Origin: G020348385 sp964538085
GTDB lineage: Bacteria; Acidobacteriota; Aminicenantia; Aminicenantales; Aminicenantaceae
Length of the DNA stretch: 64,000 bases
Assembly: GCA_964538085.1 (NCBI GenBank)
Contig: CAZIDF010000007.1
Span: 1-64,000, forward strand
Direction: 5' to 3'
In this document: in pieces, positions 8,743-18,406 of the stretch
Layout of the letters: every line of letters starts with the position of its first letter
Position numbering within the stretch: the stretch's first letter is position 1
Notes under the pieces: generated by a model
What the model was told of the DNA's origin: nothing
Seen by the model: only the letters and a program-made list of their open reading frames with translations
The model's database searches: none
Translations under genes and position numbers: made by a program

Positions 8743-11457
8743 GTGGAAAAGAAATACGTGTACTTTTTCGGAGGAGGAAACGCCGAAGGCAACAAGGATA
8801 TGAAGGATATCCTAGGCGGAAAAGGGGCTAATCTGGCTGAGATGTCTGGAATCGGACTGCCTGTTCCTGCTGGTTTCACCGTTTCTACGGAAGCATGCAA
8901 CCTTTTTATCCAAGAGGGGAACAGGATTCCTCCTGTTGTCGAGGAGGAAATTAAAAAGAATTTAAAAAATTTGGAGACGACCACCCGGCAAAAGTTCGGA
9001 GATCGAGATAATCCCCTTTTGGTATCTGTGCGTTCCGGAGCGAAATTTTCCATGCCGGGAATGATGGATACAGTCCTCAACCTAGGCCTGAATGACCAAA
9101 CTCTCGAAGGCTTGGTCCGAAAAACAGGAAACAGAAGATTCGCATGGGATTGTTACAGGCGATTGATCCACATGTTCGGAGATGTCGTGCTGGAAATCCC
9201 CAAACGGAAATTCGAGGAGATCCTGAGGGAAAAAAAGAAAGCCACGGGAGTGGCCAACGATTTCGAGCTGTCGGAAAAATCCCTGGAGGAACTGGTATCG
9301 GAATACAAAGAGCTGGTGAAAAATGAAAAAGGAAGGGACTTTCCGCAGGATGCCGAAGAACAACTCTTTTTGGCCATATCGGCCGTTTTTGAGTCCTGGA
9401 ACAATCCCAGGGCTAAAACTTATCGCCGCCTGAACCATATCCCCGATGATCTTGGGACTGCGGTCAATGTTCAGCTGATGGTGTTCGGGAACACGGGAGA
9501 GAATTCGGCCACAGGTGTGGGTTTCACCCGGAACCCTGCAACAGGGGATAAAGAATTATACGGAGAATTCCTTTTCAATGCTCAGGGAGAGGATGTTGTG
9601 GCCGGTATCCGGACGCCATCCCCTCTCAAATCGATGGGAACCCAGATGCCCGAGGTTTTTAAGGAATTGAAAGAATTCACCGACAACTTGGAAAAACACT
9701 ACAAGGATATCCAGGATTTCGAATTCACTATCCAAGAAGGGAAGCTGTATATGCTTCAAACCCGGAGCGGCAAACGAACGGGCTTTGCAGCCGTCAAAAT
9801 CGCCGTGGACATGGTAGAGGAAGGTCTTATCGATCGGGAAAAAGCCCTGTTGATGGTCGAGCCCGATGCTTTGAACCAATTGCTTCACCCGGTATTCGAT
9901 ACCAAAGAAAAAGAAAAACATTCCCTTTTGGCTAAAGGCTTGGCAGCTTCCCCGGGTGCGGCCGCTGGGATGGTCGTGTTCACGGCTGAGGAGGCGGTTG
10001 CGGGAAAAAAAGAAGGAAAACGTGTGATCCTGGTTCGGGATGAAACTTCCCCGGATGACATACACGGGATGAGCGCTGCCCAGGGGATCCTGACAGCGAC
10101 CGGGGGCATGACTTCCCATGCTGCGGTTGTCGGACGGCAGATGGGAAAACCGGCTGTCGTGGGTTGCGGAGACCTCAGCCTGAACGAGGAGCAAAAGTTT
10201 TTCACTATCGGAGAAAAAAAGTATGCGGAGGGTGATTGGATCTCCATCGAGGGGACGTTAGGAGAGGTTTTAGATGGAGAGATCCCGACCCAGCCCTCTG
10301 AAATTATGCAGGTTGTCCGCGGAGAAAGAAACCCCGAAGATTCTCCTTTGTATCAGCGTTTTGTCAAATTCCTTTCCTGGGCCGATGAAGTGAGAAAACT
10401 GAGAGTAAGGGCTAATGCCGACACCCCTGAGGATGCCAGGACAGCCGTCGCGTTCGGAGCGGAGGGCATCGGCCTGGCCCGGACCGAACATATGTTTTTT
10501 GATAAAGAACGGCTTCCCTTCATAAAGGAGATGATTCTCTCTGAGACCAAAGAAAAGAGGAAAGCCGCCATCAACAAGCTTCTTCCATTCCAAAAGGAAG
10601 ACTTTTATGGATTGTTCAAAGCCATGGGCGACCGCCCTGTCACGATCCGCACGCTGGATCCCCCTTTGCACGAGTTCCTGCCCCGCCGAGAAGACCTGAT
10701 GGTGGAGTTGGCCGTGTTGAAAGCCACGAAGAGCGATCAGAAGGAAAAAATACAAGAGCTGGAAAAACTGTTGGACCGTGTCAAGGCCTTGTCTGAATTC
10801 AACCCGATGCTGGGTCACAGGGGATGCCGGTTGGGTGTCACTTATCCCGAAATCATCGAGATGCAGGCCTCAGCTATCATCGAGGCGGTGATCCAGTTGA
10901 CGAAGGAGGGCGAGAACGTGTTCCCCGAAATCATGATCCCGTTGATCGGTACCCGGGAAGAGCTTACCGATCAAAAAAAGATCGTTGTGCGCATCGCCGA
11001 AGAATTGATGGAAAAACACGGTGTCAAGATCCCCTATTCTGTCGGTACCATGATCGAAATCCCACGGGCAGCTATCACGGCTTCAGACGTCGCCCAAGAA
11101 GCAGAATTTTTCTCCTTCGGGACCAACGACCTTACACAGACGACCTACGGAGTGTCCCGGGATGACGGGGCAGAATTTATGGCGTATTATCTGAATCACG
11201 GAATTTGGCCGGACAATCCTTTCGAGACCGTGGACATACCCGGCGTGGGGGAGCTGATGAAATGGGCAGTGGAGAAAGGACGGCAAACCCGCCCCGACCT
11301 CAAAGTGGGGATCTGCGGTGTCCATGGGGGCGATCCACGGTCCATCGTTTTTTGCCACAAGATCGGGTTGAATTATGTGAGTTGCTCGGCCTACCAGATT
11401 CCGATCGCACGTTTGGCTGCAGCCCAGATCGTTTTGGAAGAAAAGAAGAAAAACTGA
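8743..11457 (+). CDS. ppdK: Pyruvate, phosphate dikinase
   Basis: A 904-aa enzyme interconverting pyruvate, ATP and phosphate with phosphoenolpyruvate, AMP and pyrophosphate. All three parts are present: an N-terminal ATP-grasp domain (GGKGANLAEM near the start, SVRSGAKFSMPGMMDT), the swivelling phosphohistidine domain (GGMTSHAAVV, H459) and the C-terminal PEP-binding barrel (GTNDLTQTTYG, catalytic C858 in GICGVHGG). The start is GTG with AAGGAG upstream. In anaerobes that use pyrophosphate-based glycolysis, this enzyme replaces pyruvate kinase or feeds gluconeogenesis from amino acids. It is convergent with the proline dehydrogenase gene, 4 bp away. Confidence 0.97.
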   Translation: MEKKYVYFFGGGNAEGNKDMKDILGGKGANLAEMSGIGLPVPAGFTVSTEACNLFIQEGNRIPPVVEEEIKKNLKNLETTTRQKFGDRDNPLLVSVRSGAKFSMPGMMDTVLNLGLNDQTLEGLVRKTGNRRFAWDCYRRLIHMFGDVVLEIPKRKFEEILREKKKATGVANDFELSEKSLEELVSEYKELVKNEKGRDFPQDAEEQLFLAISAVFESWNNPRAKTYRRLNHIPDDLGTAVNVQLMVFGNTGENSATGVGFTRNPATGDKELYGEFLFNAQGEDVVAGIRTPSPLKSMGTQMPEVFKELKEFTDNLEKHYKDIQDFEFTIQEGKLYMLQTRSGKRTGFAAVKIAVDMVEEGLIDREKALLMVEPDALNQLLHPVFDTKEKEKHSLLAKGLAASPGAAAGMVVFTAEEAVAGKKEGKRVILVRDETSPDDIHGMSAAQGILTATGGMTSHAAVVGRQMGKPAVVGCGDLSLNEEQKFFTIGEKKYAEGDWISIEGTLGEVLDGEIPTQPSEIMQVVRGERNPEDSPLYQRFVKFLSWADEVRKLRVRANADTPEDARTAVAFGAEGIGLARTEHMFFDKERLPFIKEMILSETKEKRKAAINKLLPFQKEDFYGLFKAMGDRPVTIRTLDPPLHEFLPRREDLMVELAVLKATKSDQKEKIQELEKLLDRVKALSEFNPMLGHRGCRLGVTYPEIIEMQASAIIEAVIQLTKEGENVFPEIMIPLIGTREELTDQKKIVVRIAEELMEKHGVKIPYSVGTMIEIPRAAITASDVAQEAEFFSFGTNDLTQTTYGVSRDDGAEFMAYYLNHGIWPDNPFETVDIPGVGELMKWAVEKGRQTRPDLKVGICGVHGGDPRSIVFCHKIGLNYVSCSAYQIPIARLAAAQIVLEEKKKN

Positions 11458-11461
11458 GGAC

Positions 11462-12373
11462 CTAGCGTTTGCCTATCATTTTTTGCATGATATTTTTCAT
11501 TATGTAGATCGCCATCGCAGGATTGGCCGCAAGCCGTCTTTTGCAATAAGCGGTCGCGTACTTCCATTTTTCGGCAAAAGGAACATACAAGCGGACCAGA
11601 ATGCCATTGCGGATGAGCTGGTCTTGGTAGTCATTCAGCGGAACTCCCATCAGCATCTGAATTTCGTATTGGTCCTTTTTCATATTCAGTTTTTCAGCCA
11701 GGTCGATGGACTTATCGATCAGGGCTAGATCGTGTGTGGCGATTTCGGCGTAATGGCCTTCCTTGAACAGGACTTCCAGCTGTCCGAGCATTTTTTTCTT
11801 CATTTCGGGTTTGCTTTGGATCGCGACCTCTTTTGGTTCGTTGTAGATCCCTATGCATAAACGGACGCGAGCGTTCATTCCTTTCAGGGATCTTATGTCC
11901 TCATCGTTGCGGTAAAGGCGGGATTGAAGAACAGTTCCGAATGTCGGGTGGTCTTTGTGTATAGCCCGAAAGATATCCAGAGTCATGTCGGTAAAATTGT
12001 GGTCCTCCATATCCAAAGTGACCTTGATGTTAAACTTTTCGGCATTGGCAACGATACCTTCGATGATATCCCGACAGTGCTCTGTGCTGCGATGGCTTCC
12101 CAGTTGTGTCGGTTTTAGCGAGATGGTGGCATAGGGTTGCTCCCCTAGGGCTTCGATCAGCCTTTCATAGACGCCCACAGAATACCGGACTTCCCCATCG
12201 TCTTCCAATTCCTCTCCGAGAAGGTCAATAGTGGAGCACACGCGTCTTTGCTCCCAAAAATTCTTGGCGGTGCCAACAGCCAATGCGATGCTGTCTCCCG
12301 CTACATAAGGGTTGGCAAACAGTTTGACAAGGGGTGTTGGGGCTAAGTTGATGACGAATTTTTTTAATCCCAT
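11462..12373 (-). CDS. Proline dehydrogenase
   Basis: A 303-aa single-domain FAD enzyme of the PRODH barrel family, oxidising proline to pyrroline-5-carboxylate. Family features include SLKPTQLG, TLDMEDH, the RVRLCIGIYNEP segment (the counterpart of the usual VRLVKGAY) and the C-terminal PFAEKWKYATAYCKRRLAANP with paired arginines that bind the substrate carboxylate. The length fits the monofunctional type rather than a PutA fusion. No pyrroline-5-carboxylate dehydrogenase is in the window, so the second step must be encoded elsewhere. Confidence 0.9.
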   Translation of the reverse strand: MGLKKFVINLAPTPLVKLFANPYVAGDSIALAVGTAKNFWEQRRVCSTIDLLGEELEDDGEVRYSVGVYERLIEALGEQPYATISLKPTQLGSHRSTEHCRDIIEGIVANAEKFNIKVTLDMEDHNFTDMTLDIFRAIHKDHPTFGTVLQSRLYRNDEDIRSLKGMNARVRLCIGIYNEPKEVAIQSKPEMKKKMLGQLEVLFKEGHYAEIATHDLALIDKSIDLAEKLNMKKDQYEIQMLMGVPLNDYQDQLIRNGILVRLYVPFAEKWKYATAYCKRRLAANPAMAIYIMKNIMQKMIGKR

Positions 12374-12513
12374 CTCACATTCCTTTCGGCGAGCATGATT
12401 TTAGATAGTATGATGAAAATACAAACTAAAATATTTTTACAAAAACTTCAAGGATTGTTTGAAATTTTCTTGTTGTTGTTTCTGGCGGGTTTTTTTGGTA
12501 TGTATAACTATCA

Positions 12514-13467
12514 ATGGCATTGCGTGGATTTTTACCCCGGCTAAGGACGAAAAAATTCCCCTTCCGGTTCGTTTACAGCGATGCCTATTGGATGGTGGAA
12601 TTGGGGAAGCATGTGTTTCCAGTCGAAAAATATCGGTTGATTTATGAAAAAATTTTGCATAAGGGAGCTAAAAAGGAGAATTTCGTATCCCCAGAGCCCG
12701 CTTTGGATAAAGATCTTTTGCTGGTTCATTCCGCAAAATATCTCAAGAAATTGAAAACAGGGCGTCTTTCTCCCGCAGAAGTGATGACGATGGAATTGCC
12801 CTATTCCGCTGAGATTTTGGATTTTTCCCAGCTCATGGTCGGAGGAACTATCTTAGCCGCCCAATTGGCTCAGGAGGATGGATTGGCCGTTCACATCGGG
12901 GGGGGGTTCCATCATGCTTTCCACGATCACGGCGAAGGCTTTTGCATCCTGAATGATGTGGCCGTTGCGCTGCGGAAGCTACAGCGGAACGGAACGATCC
13001 ACAAGGGAATGATCGTGGATTGTGATGTTCACCAAGGCAACGGAACCGCAGAGATTTTTGCCCAGGATAAGACCGTCTTCACCTTTTCGATACACCAGAT
13101 GGACATCTACCCAGCCCAAAAGGAAAAAAGCATGCTGGATGTGGGACTTTGGACGAAAGACACCGATGGGAAATACTTAGAATCCCTCCACTCCCATTTT
13201 CCCCGCCTTTATAACACCTTCGAACCGGAAGTGGTGTTTTACTTGGCTGGAGCCGATCCTTATGAAAAGGATCAGTTAGGTGGATTGAAAATCAGCATGG
13301 ACGGGCTCAAAGAGAGAGACAGCCTAATCATCCAAGAAGCCCTGCGTTTGAAAATCCCTGTCGTCATCCTGTTTGCAGGGGGCTATGCTTATGATGTCAT
13401 GGACACGGTAGATATCCATCTCAATACGATCAAAATCGCTCAAAAGCTCGGAAGAAAATATCTCTGA
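12514..13467 (+). CDS. Histone deacetylase-family (AcuC-like) deacetylase
   Basis: A 317-aa zinc-dependent amidohydrolase of the arginase/deacetylase fold. The family signatures are in order: GGGFHHAFHDHGEGFCILND (paired active-site histidines), VDCDVHQGNG (zinc ligands D and H), AGADPYEKDQLGGL (third zinc ligand) and GGYAYD. Bacterial relatives remove acetyl groups from small molecules such as acetylpolyamines or acetoin-pathway proteins; the substrate here is unknown. The ATG at 12514 has no clear ribosome site, but the reading agrees with family N-termini (FVYSDAYWM). Confidence 0.88.
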   Translation: MALRGFLPRLRTKKFPFRFVYSDAYWMVELGKHVFPVEKYRLIYEKILHKGAKKENFVSPEPALDKDLLLVHSAKYLKKLKTGRLSPAEVMTMELPYSAEILDFSQLMVGGTILAAQLAQEDGLAVHIGGGFHHAFHDHGEGFCILNDVAVALRKLQRNGTIHKGMIVDCDVHQGNGTAEIFAQDKTVFTFSIHQMDIYPAQKEKSMLDVGLWTKDTDGKYLESLHSHFPRLYNTFEPEVVFYLAGADPYEKDQLGGLKISMDGLKERDSLIIQEALRLKIPVVILFAGGYAYDVMDTVDIHLNTIKIAQKLGRKYL

Positions 13468-13472
13468 ATCTC

Positions 13473-13793
13473 TTATGATTGAGTTTCGCTATCGATCCAG
13501 CCAAGATAACTTTCACTCCCGGTGAGGATAGGAAGCGCGATGATTTCCGGGATGTCGTAGGGATGAATTTCCAGGATCTTTTTCTCTAGCTTGGTGTAGA
13601 CTTCGTTTTTTGTTTTGATAAACAGAGTGTGTTCCTGATCTTGAGTGATCTTCCCTTCCCACCAATAGAGCGACTGGCCGGTTGCTTGGAGTGTGACGCA
13701 GGCCGCCAATCGTTCCTCGATTATTTTTTCGGCGATGATCTGACCGACGTCAGCGTCGGGAACCGTTGTAATAACCAAAAGAAATTGTGTCAT
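13473..13793 (-). CDS. cutA: CutA-type divalent-cation tolerance protein
   Basis: A 106-aa protein with the whole CutA1 pattern: ITTVPD near the start, ERLAACV in the middle, the YWWEGKI strand and the C-terminal HPYDIPEIIALP followed by YLGWI. CutA1 proteins form very stable trimers of ferredoxin-like subunits in the cytoplasm. They are linked to copper and other divalent metals, although the precise function is unsettled. The gene is convergent with the deacetylase gene, 5 bp away. Confidence 0.93.
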   Translation of the reverse strand: MTQFLLVITTVPDADVGQIIAEKIIEERLAACVTLQATGQSLYWWEGKITQDQEHTLFIKTKNEVYTKLEKKILEIHPYDIPEIIALPILTGSESYLGWIDSETQS

Positions 13794-13867
13794 TTTTGAA
13801 CCTCTCTCTGGGGATATTCCGCCTCCTTTGGATTCACATGGATAATTTATGAATCATCCAGATAGCT

Positions 13868-15097
13868 TTATTTTTGCAGGAAAATGTGGGCGAAAACCTT
13901 TGCGTCTCCCAGCATATTATCGATCACACAATATTCGTTGGGTTGGTGAGCGGTTTCCTCGACCTTGGACCAACAGGCTGCGTCAAATTTCGCTCTACGA
14001 AAAAGAGCTGCCACTGTCCCGCCCCCGATTCCGATGGGTTTTCCCTCCTTGCCGTAAATCGCCATAATGGCTTTCTGCAAGGCGCGAACCACAGGGGCTT
14101 CAGAAGAGGTGGGTGGAGCGGCGGGCGCCTCTTGTACAGCTTCTACTGTGATGGACACATGGTATTTCTCTTCTACGCTGGCTGCAATTTCTTGGATTTT
14201 TTTTCTGACCTCATCCAGTTTAACCGAGGGAAGGATTCGGTTATCCATGTAAAATACATCTTCTCCAGGGATGGTGTTGATGTTGGGGACATTGGACTCT
14301 TTTTTTGTGGGTTCGAAGGTGGATATGGGTGGGTCGAATAGGGGATTTCGATCGGGATAGAGCTCATAAAGTCTGTTGAGCTCTGTCACAAGAAAGGAGG
14401 CCGCCCTGAAGCTGTTCACTCCTTTCTCCGGTGTGGACCCATGGGCTTGAATGCCGATGGTTTTGAATTTGAGCCAGAGAAGGCTCTTTTCAGCCACCTC
14501 TATCATGGTCCCGTCCTGATTGCCTGCGTCTGGGACGATGATTAAATCTTGTTTGCGGAAAGGATTGGACTTCTGCAGAACATAGTCGATTCCTTTTCCA
14601 CTCCCGGTCTCTTCGTCCGCAACTAGTGCGATCCCGATATCATACGCAGGGATAATCCCTTCGGCGAAAAAAGCTTTGAGAGCATACAAAGAGGCCACCA
14701 TATCCTGTTGATTATCTTCCACTCCGCGTCCGAAAATTTTTCCTTCTTCAACCCATGCCTTGAACGGATTCCCATTCCAGAGTTCCAGCTCTCCCGGGGG
14801 GACGACATCCATGTGAGTCATGACCCAGATGGTTTTAGCCGAACTTTTTCCTTTGTAGAGGGCTAAGATATTCGGCCTGTATCCGGACGGAGCATCCAAA
14901 TCCGGAGCTTTGATGACAGAAATGTCGCTGAAGCCGTTGGCGTTTAGAAATTCGAGCAAACATTCGGCTTTCTTGAGCTCTCCTTCTCCTCCGCTGGCCG
15001 GGGAAATGGCAGGAAAAGAACACAGTCGAATCTGCATATCAATCATTTCGTCTCTGAAGGAATCGATTCTTCCAGCGATTTTATTCATCCGATCCAT
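13868..15097 (-). CDS. M20-family metallopeptidase (ArgE/DapE-like)
   Basis: About 409 aa from the ATG at 15097, which has AAGGAGA seven bases upstream; a longer frame begins with an unsupported TTG. Dinuclear zinc ligands are visible: the histidine and aspartate of THMDVV, the aspartate of GVEDNQQ, the paired glutamates of ADEETG, the aspartate of VPDAGNQDG and a C-terminal histidine in AHQPNEY. The insert between the metal sites is the usual dimerisation domain. Members cleave dipeptides or N-acyl amino acids. Cytoplasmic dipeptide or acyl-amino-acid hydrolysis is likely and fits the other peptidases of the window. Confidence 0.9.
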   Translation of the reverse strand: MDRMNKIAGRIDSFRDEMIDMQIRLCSFPAISPASGGEGELKKAECLLEFLNANGFSDISVIKAPDLDAPSGYRPNILALYKGKSSAKTIWVMTHMDVVPPGELELWNGNPFKAWVEEGKIFGRGVEDNQQDMVASLYALKAFFAEGIIPAYDIGIALVADEETGSGKGIDYVLQKSNPFRKQDLIIVPDAGNQDGTMIEVAEKSLLWLKFKTIGIQAHGSTPEKGVNSFRAASFLVTELNRLYELYPDRNPLFDPPISTFEPTKKESNVPNINTIPGEDVFYMDNRILPSVKLDEVRKKIQEIAASVEEKYHVSITVEAVQEAPAAPPTSSEAPVVRALQKAIMAIYGKEGKPIGIGGGTVAALFRRAKFDAACWSKVEETAHQPNEYCVIDNMLGDAKVFAHIFLQK

Positions 15098-15242
15098 CGT
15101 GGTCTCCTTTGTATCGGAGATGATATCATCGCCTTTATCTAGAAGCAAGAACAAGTTGGGAGGGAATCTTGACTTTGGATATTCTGATTAGGTAAAAGAG
15201 GAGAGTGTTCCAGCGGGTATGCGAACATAGAATTTGATCTCT

Positions 15243-16064
15243 ATGAAAAAATTATTTATTGCCATATTGAATGGTTTGGGTGTTTACCGGATCACCCATG
15301 CTTTTTACCAGAAGATTCGTTACGGTTTTGATCTCCATTTAAAAAAAAATAATCGGGAGTGGATCAAACAAGGTGTTCCTGATGGACTACCGGTACCGCC
15401 TCCCCATCTTGTTAATCTTGTGGCGGGACACTTCGATATGGCTGCGTTTTACCAAAACGGCCGGTTGGGAGCGGATTGTATTCACGATATCCTAAAAAAA
15501 AATGGGATTGAAATGAGCCGGCTTTTTTCCATCCTCGATTTTGGCTGCGGTTGTGGGCGCATCCTCAGATTTTGGAATAAGCTACAGGGCCCGAAGATCC
15601 ATGGTTCAGACTACAATCGAACGCTTGTGCGCTGGTGCCGAAATCATCTGCCCTTTGGGGAGTTCAGGACCAACAAGCTGTTTCCTCCGCTGGATTACCC
15701 GGATGCGGCATTCGGGTTAATCTACGCGATATCTGTTTTCACTCACCTGGCCGAAGGATTGCAGATACCCTGGATGAAGGAACTCAGGAGGATCTGCCGG
15801 CCAGGGGGTTTTGTTCTTTTCACTGTCCATGGGGAAAATTACCTCAATAGCTTGCCAAATGAAGAGCAGAAAAAGTTCAAAGCCGGAAGGTTGGCCGTGA
15901 TCAGGGAAAAATATTCAGGAACCAATATCTGTGGTGTGTTCCATCCGGAATCCTACGTTCGAAATACCATGACCGAGGGATTCTCCATGATCGACTTTTT
16001 GCCTTTGGGTGCGAAGGATGCCAATCAAGACATGTATCTTTTGCAGAAGCCTCGCCTGCCTTGA
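15243..16064 (+). CDS. SAM-dependent methyltransferase of the polysaccharide locus
   Basis: About 273 aa. The Rossmann-type SAM motif I, ILDFGCGCGRIL, lies near residue 105. It is followed by an acidic strand end (GSDYN) and the AFGLIYAISVFTHLAE motif typical of class I methyltransferases, then RICRPGGFVLFTVHG. The ATG at 15243 is preferred over the in-frame TTG at 15234. It opens a run of glycosyltransferase genes on the same strand and probably methylates a sugar or lipid-linked glycan. The acceptor is not known. Confidence 0.85.
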   Translation: MKKLFIAILNGLGVYRITHAFYQKIRYGFDLHLKKNNREWIKQGVPDGLPVPPPHLVNLVAGHFDMAAFYQNGRLGADCIHDILKKNGIEMSRLFSILDFGCGCGRILRFWNKLQGPKIHGSDYNRTLVRWCRNHLPFGEFRTNKLFPPLDYPDAAFGLIYAISVFTHLAEGLQIPWMKELRRICRPGGFVLFTVHGENYLNSLPNEEQKKFKAGRLAVIREKYSGTNICGVFHPESYVRNTMTEGFSMIDFLPLGAKDANQDMYLLQKPRLP

Positions 16065-16097
16065 CTTTTCTGGTCGTTGGGCATACATTACCTCAAA

Positions 16098-17231
16098 ATG
16101 CGAATCGGGTTTGATCTGCGGCCCTTTCTCAGAGAAGAAACGGGTGTTGGGGTATATTTCAAGAATCTCTTGTTCACGCTGGCGAAGGTAGACCAGGCCA
16201 ATGAATATTTTTTGTTCAGTTCTTCGTTGAAGGACCGGTTTGATCCTAGAAAGATCCCTTTGTTTGAAAAAAAAGACTTTGTGGACTGGCGCTATCCTGT
16301 CAAGGTCATAAACTTTTTATGGTACAGACTGGGATGGCCATCCTTGGATGTCTTCTTTAATACCAAGCTGGATTTGACACACTCTCCTACGCCTCTTCCG
16401 TTGCCTACCAACGGGAAAAAGATTGTGACGGTCTATGATCTTTTTTTCTTGGATTTTCCTGATTTGACGGATAAGGAGAGCAGGAAGGTTTATTCCCGGA
16501 AGATCGAAAAGTCTCTCCAAAAAGCTGACGGCATCGTTACGATATCTCATTTCACGGAACAACAACTTGTGGAAAAGTTTGTCCTTGATAGGGATAAAAT
16601 AAGAGTGATCCACCCTGGGATAAACCTGAAGGAATGGGGTGTGCGTGAACCCGAGAGCCTCGAGCGAATAAGGGATTCTTTTGCTCTCCCGTCTGATTTT
16701 TTGCTTTTTGTCGGAGCTCAGGAACCCAGGAAAAACCTTACCCGTTTGCTCATGGCATTGAGATTGGTCCATGACCGGTATCAGAAAATACCCCTTGTCC
16801 TCGTCGGGCGGAAGGGGCTGGATTCGGAAAATGTGCAGAAAAACATCCGGAAACTCGCATTGGGCTCATGGGTGAAGATGGTGGGATATGTGGATGAAAT
16901 AGAGCTCAAACATATCTATCGGTTAGCCTCAGCGTTTGTGTTTCCTTCTCTCATGGAGGGATTCGGGATTCCTCTGTTGGAAGCTATGGCTTGCGGTTTG
17001 CCGATTGTGACGTCCCGGTCCTCTGCTCTGTCCGAGATTGCTCAGGATGCGGCGGTATACATCGATCCCGAAGATCCTGAAGATATTGCGACTAAAATCA
17101 TCCAGTTGTTGGAGAACCCAGCCTTGAAGGAAAAACTCATATCAGCTGCGGAAAGGAGAGTTGCGTTCTTCACTTGGGAACAGGCTGCGACAGAGGCTAT
17201 GCAATTTTATCAGTCTGTGATGCAAGGATGA
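16098..17231 (+). CDS. Glycosyltransferase family 4 (GT-B fold)
   Basis: About 377 aa. The start MRIGFDLRP and the ETGVGVYFKNL loop are typical of GT4 mannosyl/rhamnosyltransferase-like enzymes. The donor-binding C-terminal half has FVGAQEPRKN and the E-x7-E motif in SLMEGFGIPLLEAMACGLP. No transmembrane segment is seen, so it acts in the cytoplasm or at the inner face of the membrane on a lipid-linked glycan. The ATG at 16098 is chosen over the in-frame TTG at 16077. Its stop overlaps the ATG of the next gene by 4 bp. Confidence 0.9.
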   Translation: MRIGFDLRPFLREETGVGVYFKNLLFTLAKVDQANEYFLFSSSLKDRFDPRKIPLFEKKDFVDWRYPVKVINFLWYRLGWPSLDVFFNTKLDLTHSPTPLPLPTNGKKIVTVYDLFFLDFPDLTDKESRKVYSRKIEKSLQKADGIVTISHFTEQQLVEKFVLDRDKIRVIHPGINLKEWGVREPESLERIRDSFALPSDFLLFVGAQEPRKNLTRLLMALRLVHDRYQKIPLVLVGRKGLDSENVQKNIRKLALGSWVKMVGYVDEIELKHIYRLASAFVFPSLMEGFGIPLLEAMACGLPIVTSRSSALSEIAQDAAVYIDPEDPEDIATKIIQLLENPALKEKLISAAERRVAFFTWEQAATEAMQFYQSVMQG

Positions 17232-18397
17232 GAATAAAAATCCTTTTTTTTTCCCACTCTTCGGAACTTTACGGGGCGGAAAAAGTACTGCTGCAGACGA
17301 TCACAGGCCTAAACAAAAAGGAATATCAAGCTATCCTCGTTTTGCCACATCCCGGGCCTTTGCGTCAAAAGGCAGAGAAGCTCGGTGTGGAGACCGTTGT
17401 GGTCTCATCCAAGTGGTGGCTCACGGAGAAAAATAAGGTATGGAAACAACCCTTTTCCTGGTTGTGGAACCTGAAAAGCATCGTTCGGATCGCACGTCTG
17501 ATTAAGCAGAAAAACATCGACCTTGTTTACTCCAACTCAGCGGTCAACTTCTGCGGAGCTTTGGCCGCTCGATGGAAGGGAGTTCCTCATATATGGAGCA
17601 TTCATGAGATTCTCGGGACCAAGAATGCATCTGTGCGCTTCCTTTTTGGCGGGAGAGCTCTGGTTTCACTCATATCGGCCGTATCCACAAAGATCATCGT
17701 GAATTCCGACGCAACGGGCCAACCTTTTGGAGGAAACCACAAAGTCCGTACTGTCTTCATCGGTTTTAGATGGAGCCTTCAAGAACGAGGTTTGAGAGAA
17801 ATTTATCGCCAGAAATTCGGGCTTACATCGACAGATTATGTCGTTGGAATAGTCGGAAAAATCTATCCTGAAAAGGGCCAAAAAAATGTCGTGGAGTCCA
17901 TCGACTTGGTCAAAAAAAACCTTCCACAGGTGAAACTTTTGGTGGTGGGCGGTGTAGGTGATAACGGATATTTCAAGAAGATCCAGCGTTTCATCGGTGA
18001 TCGAAAATTGACAGAGAGGGTGATTTTCGCAGATTATCAATCGGAAATCTTCGACGTTCTGGCTCTTTTGGATTTACTGGTCATTGCTTCCAGTGTGGAG
18101 TCTTTCGGTCGGGTAGCGGTGGAAGCCATGTCCGTTAAAACACCGGTTCTGGCTGTTCGAAATAGTGCAACAGCGGAGGTCATCACTGCCGGTGAAGATG
18201 GATTCTTAGTCGATTCTTCCGATCCAGAAGTGTTGGCAGAAGCCATCCTTTTTATCCAAGATAATCCCGAACTAAACCGAAAAGTGATCGAGAAGGGGTA
18301 TCAACGAGTCCGGGAAAAGTACACTGTTGAAAATCAGAAAAACAAGACAGAAGTAATTATCCGGGAATGCCTTGGTTCGAAAGCTGAGAGTGGATGA
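17228..18397 (+). CDS. Glycosyltransferase family 4 (GT-B fold)
   Basis: About 389 aa beginning MRIKILFFSHS, with the SSELYGAEKVLL loop near the N-terminus and VGIVGKIYPEKGQK plus SVESFGRVAVEAMSVKTPV (donor site) in the C-terminal half. The ATG overlaps the stop of the preceding glycosyltransferase (ATGA), so the two are probably co-translated. It is a cytoplasmic or peripheral enzyme for building a surface polysaccharide. The sugar specificity cannot be read from sequence. Confidence 0.9.
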   Translation: MRIKILFFSHSSELYGAEKVLLQTITGLNKKEYQAILVLPHPGPLRQKAEKLGVETVVVSSKWWLTEKNKVWKQPFSWLWNLKSIVRIARLIKQKNIDLVYSNSAVNFCGALAARWKGVPHIWSIHEILGTKNASVRFLFGGRALVSLISAVSTKIIVNSDATGQPFGGNHKVRTVFIGFRWSLQERGLREIYRQKFGLTSTDYVVGIVGKIYPEKGQKNVVESIDLVKKNLPQVKLLVVGGVGDNGYFKKIQRFIGDRKLTERVIFADYQSEIFDVLALLDLLVIASSVESFGRVAVEAMSVKTPVLAVRNSATAEVITAGEDGFLVDSSDPEVLAEAILFIQDNPELNRKVIEKGYQRVREKYTVENQKNKTEVIIRECLGSKAESG

Positions 18398-18406
18398 GGA
18401 GAATTA